In this document: piece after piece, positions 14,584 to 15,267 of the stretch
How the letters are laid out: every line of letters begins with the position of its first letter
Numbering within the stretch: position 1 is the stretch's first letter
DNA from: Acetobacteraceae bacterium
GTDB taxonomy: Bacteria; Pseudomonadota; Alphaproteobacteria; Acetobacterales; Acetobacteraceae
Direction of reading: 5' to 3'
Length of the DNA: 15,267 bases
Assembly (NCBI GenBank): GCA_003133265.1
Contig: PKWQ01000407.1
Coordinates: 1 to 15,267 of the forward strand
Notes under the pieces: generated by a model
Told to the model about the DNA's origin: nothing
Database searches by the model: none
The model's input: the letters and a program-made list of their open reading frames with translations, nothing else
Translations under genes and position numbers: made by a program

Positions 14584-14934
14584 TTAGGCCTTCGGCAGGT
14601 CGTAAAAGCCATCGGTGAGCTCGTCGATGGAGCAGGCGCAGGAACCTAGCCGCACATCGATCCCGGCGGCGCTCAGCTTCCGCTTTTCCGCCTCGCCGAT
14701 GAAGCCACAGACGAGGTGATCCGCCCCCGATTTGTGGATCAGATCGCACAAAGCCTCCGCGGTGCGTTGGTCGTTCGGCACGAACGCATGCGATCCATCG
14801 CCGCGGTCGACCAACAGAATACCGTCGCACTTTCCGAAGAACGGGCAGAGTGTCGTCGCCCCATCGGAGCCCATCACCAGCACGGCGATCGGGCGTGTTC
14901 GTCTCGGCAGAGCCGACGCATGGGCTGTCATCAT
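14584..14934 (-). CDS. NifB/NifX-family (dinitrogenase FeMo-cofactor-like) small protein
   Basis: About 116 residues. The fold pattern of the Nitro_FeMo-Co family is visible: IAVLVMGSDGATTLCPFFGK with C30 and C36, DGILLVDRGDG, a variable AEALCDLIHKSGADHLVCGF, GEAEKRKLSAAGIDVRLGSC and a final helix SIDELTDGF. The Cys pairs (CPFFGKC and SCAC) may hold an iron-sulphur cluster. Such stand-alone proteins are common in organisms without nitrogenase, so a nitrogen-fixation role is not implied. Start: ATG 14934 or the next ATG 14931; ATG 14970 adds 12 unsupported residues. It lies 208 bp upstream of glgA on the same strand. Confidence 0.8.
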   Translation of the reverse strand: MMTAHASALPRRTRPIAVLVMGSDGATTLCPFFGKCDGILLVDRGDGSHAFVPNDQRTAEALCDLIHKSGADHLVCGFIGEAEKRKLSAAGIDVRLGSCACSIDELTDGFYDLPKA

Positions 14935-15144
14935 GGCGACGCCTGAAGAGTGTTTTGATGGACGCAACATCAGCAGAATATTGGGCGCGAAACCTTAAAC
15001 TGGATCAAACAATTCGGCTTTCCTCGCGGCGATGGCCGTCGCCAGGCCTTGTGCTTGAGCCGTAGGTTGACGTCCGCGGGGGGGGTACGCTCGCAGGTCG
15101 TGGAGAACGGTCAGGGCCTGCCGCAGTCCGAATATTGCTAGGGC

Positions 15145-15267
15145 GTGCAAACCATACGGCGCGTTGCGGCTCCTGGGCTCTCGGCGCCTGCGGGACCGTC
15201 CTTGACGCAGATCAACGACGGCTTGGTCCCCAATTATGACAATGAGTATCGCGCGACAATCTGGGTG
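15145..15267 (+). other. Possible partial coding frame running off the window end
   Basis: From GTG 15145 the + frame stays open to the edge and reads, near its end, SLTQINDGLVPNYDNEYRA. The residue mix is protein-like, but there is no ribosome site or known motif. The minus strand is also open over 14995-15267 (ending KAELFDPV at TAA, RC of 14995-14997), so which strand codes is undecided. Confidence 0.2.

Noticed and set aside
15078..15085. Run of eight G
   Set aside because: Short homopolymer with no partner sequence; not evidence for a functional element.
1..15267. CRISPR array, tRNA or rRNA genes
   Set aside because: No regularly spaced direct repeats, cloverleaf-like segments or rRNA stretches were noticed on either strand.

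Overview
This is a GC-rich bacterial window that most resembles an alphaproteobacterium. The signs are base composition, an OmpR/EnvZ-type pair with a PepSY and DUF347 partner, a Cys-tailed ECF-like sigma factor, and a glycogen/PHB/polyphosphate gene set. The genus cannot be fixed from sequence alone. The window is an accessory region with a few intact operons among broken genes and mobile-element scars. No rRNA, tRNA or CRISPR array was seen.

Region 1 (1-1100) is a mosaic of four truncated genes on both strands: the 3' end of a DUF2269-like membrane protein (-), the 3' end of a tyrosine recombinase (+), the 3' end of a sensor kinase (-) and the 5' two-thirds of a serine resolvase (-). Region 2 (1100-2330) has a perfect 34-bp palindrome and a complete IS110-family insertion sequence. 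Region 3 (2548-5872) is an intact four-gene block on the + strand: response regulator, histidine kinase (ATGA overlap), a small secreted PepSY protein and a four-repeat DUF347 membrane protein.

Region 4 (5884-6935) starts 11 bp after that block. It holds a 339-bp non-coding element with Tn3-like terminal repeats and a 5-bp target duplication (TAGTG), then the 3' part of an IS91-family element. Region 5 (7187-9176) has an intact sigma factor followed by debris: a thiolase N-terminus fused in frame to a BON-like tail, a polyphosphate kinase 2 fragment with a Trp-to-stop change, an IS3-family end inserted in that fragment, and about 430 bp I could not name.

Region 6 (9177-14934, all -) is a carbohydrate storage/glycolysis cluster read in the order NifX-like protein, glgA (frameshifted), a pfkB-aldolase-pgm fusion, an ATP-grasp-like protein, and a glucoamylase-family (COG5368-like) protein. 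The last two look intact and are translationally coupled (ATGA). The three-part fusion is one open frame in which pfkB has lost an internal block and its catalytic C-terminus, only about 30 residues of a class I aldolase remain, and only the last 100 or so residues of phosphoglucomutase are left.

The overall picture is an energy/carbon-storage island (glycogen, PHB, polyphosphate) eroded by repeated deletions and insertions. Two of the deletion joints preserve the reading frame. The intact two-component block and the ATP-grasp/glucoamylase pair are the best candidates for working, little-described systems.
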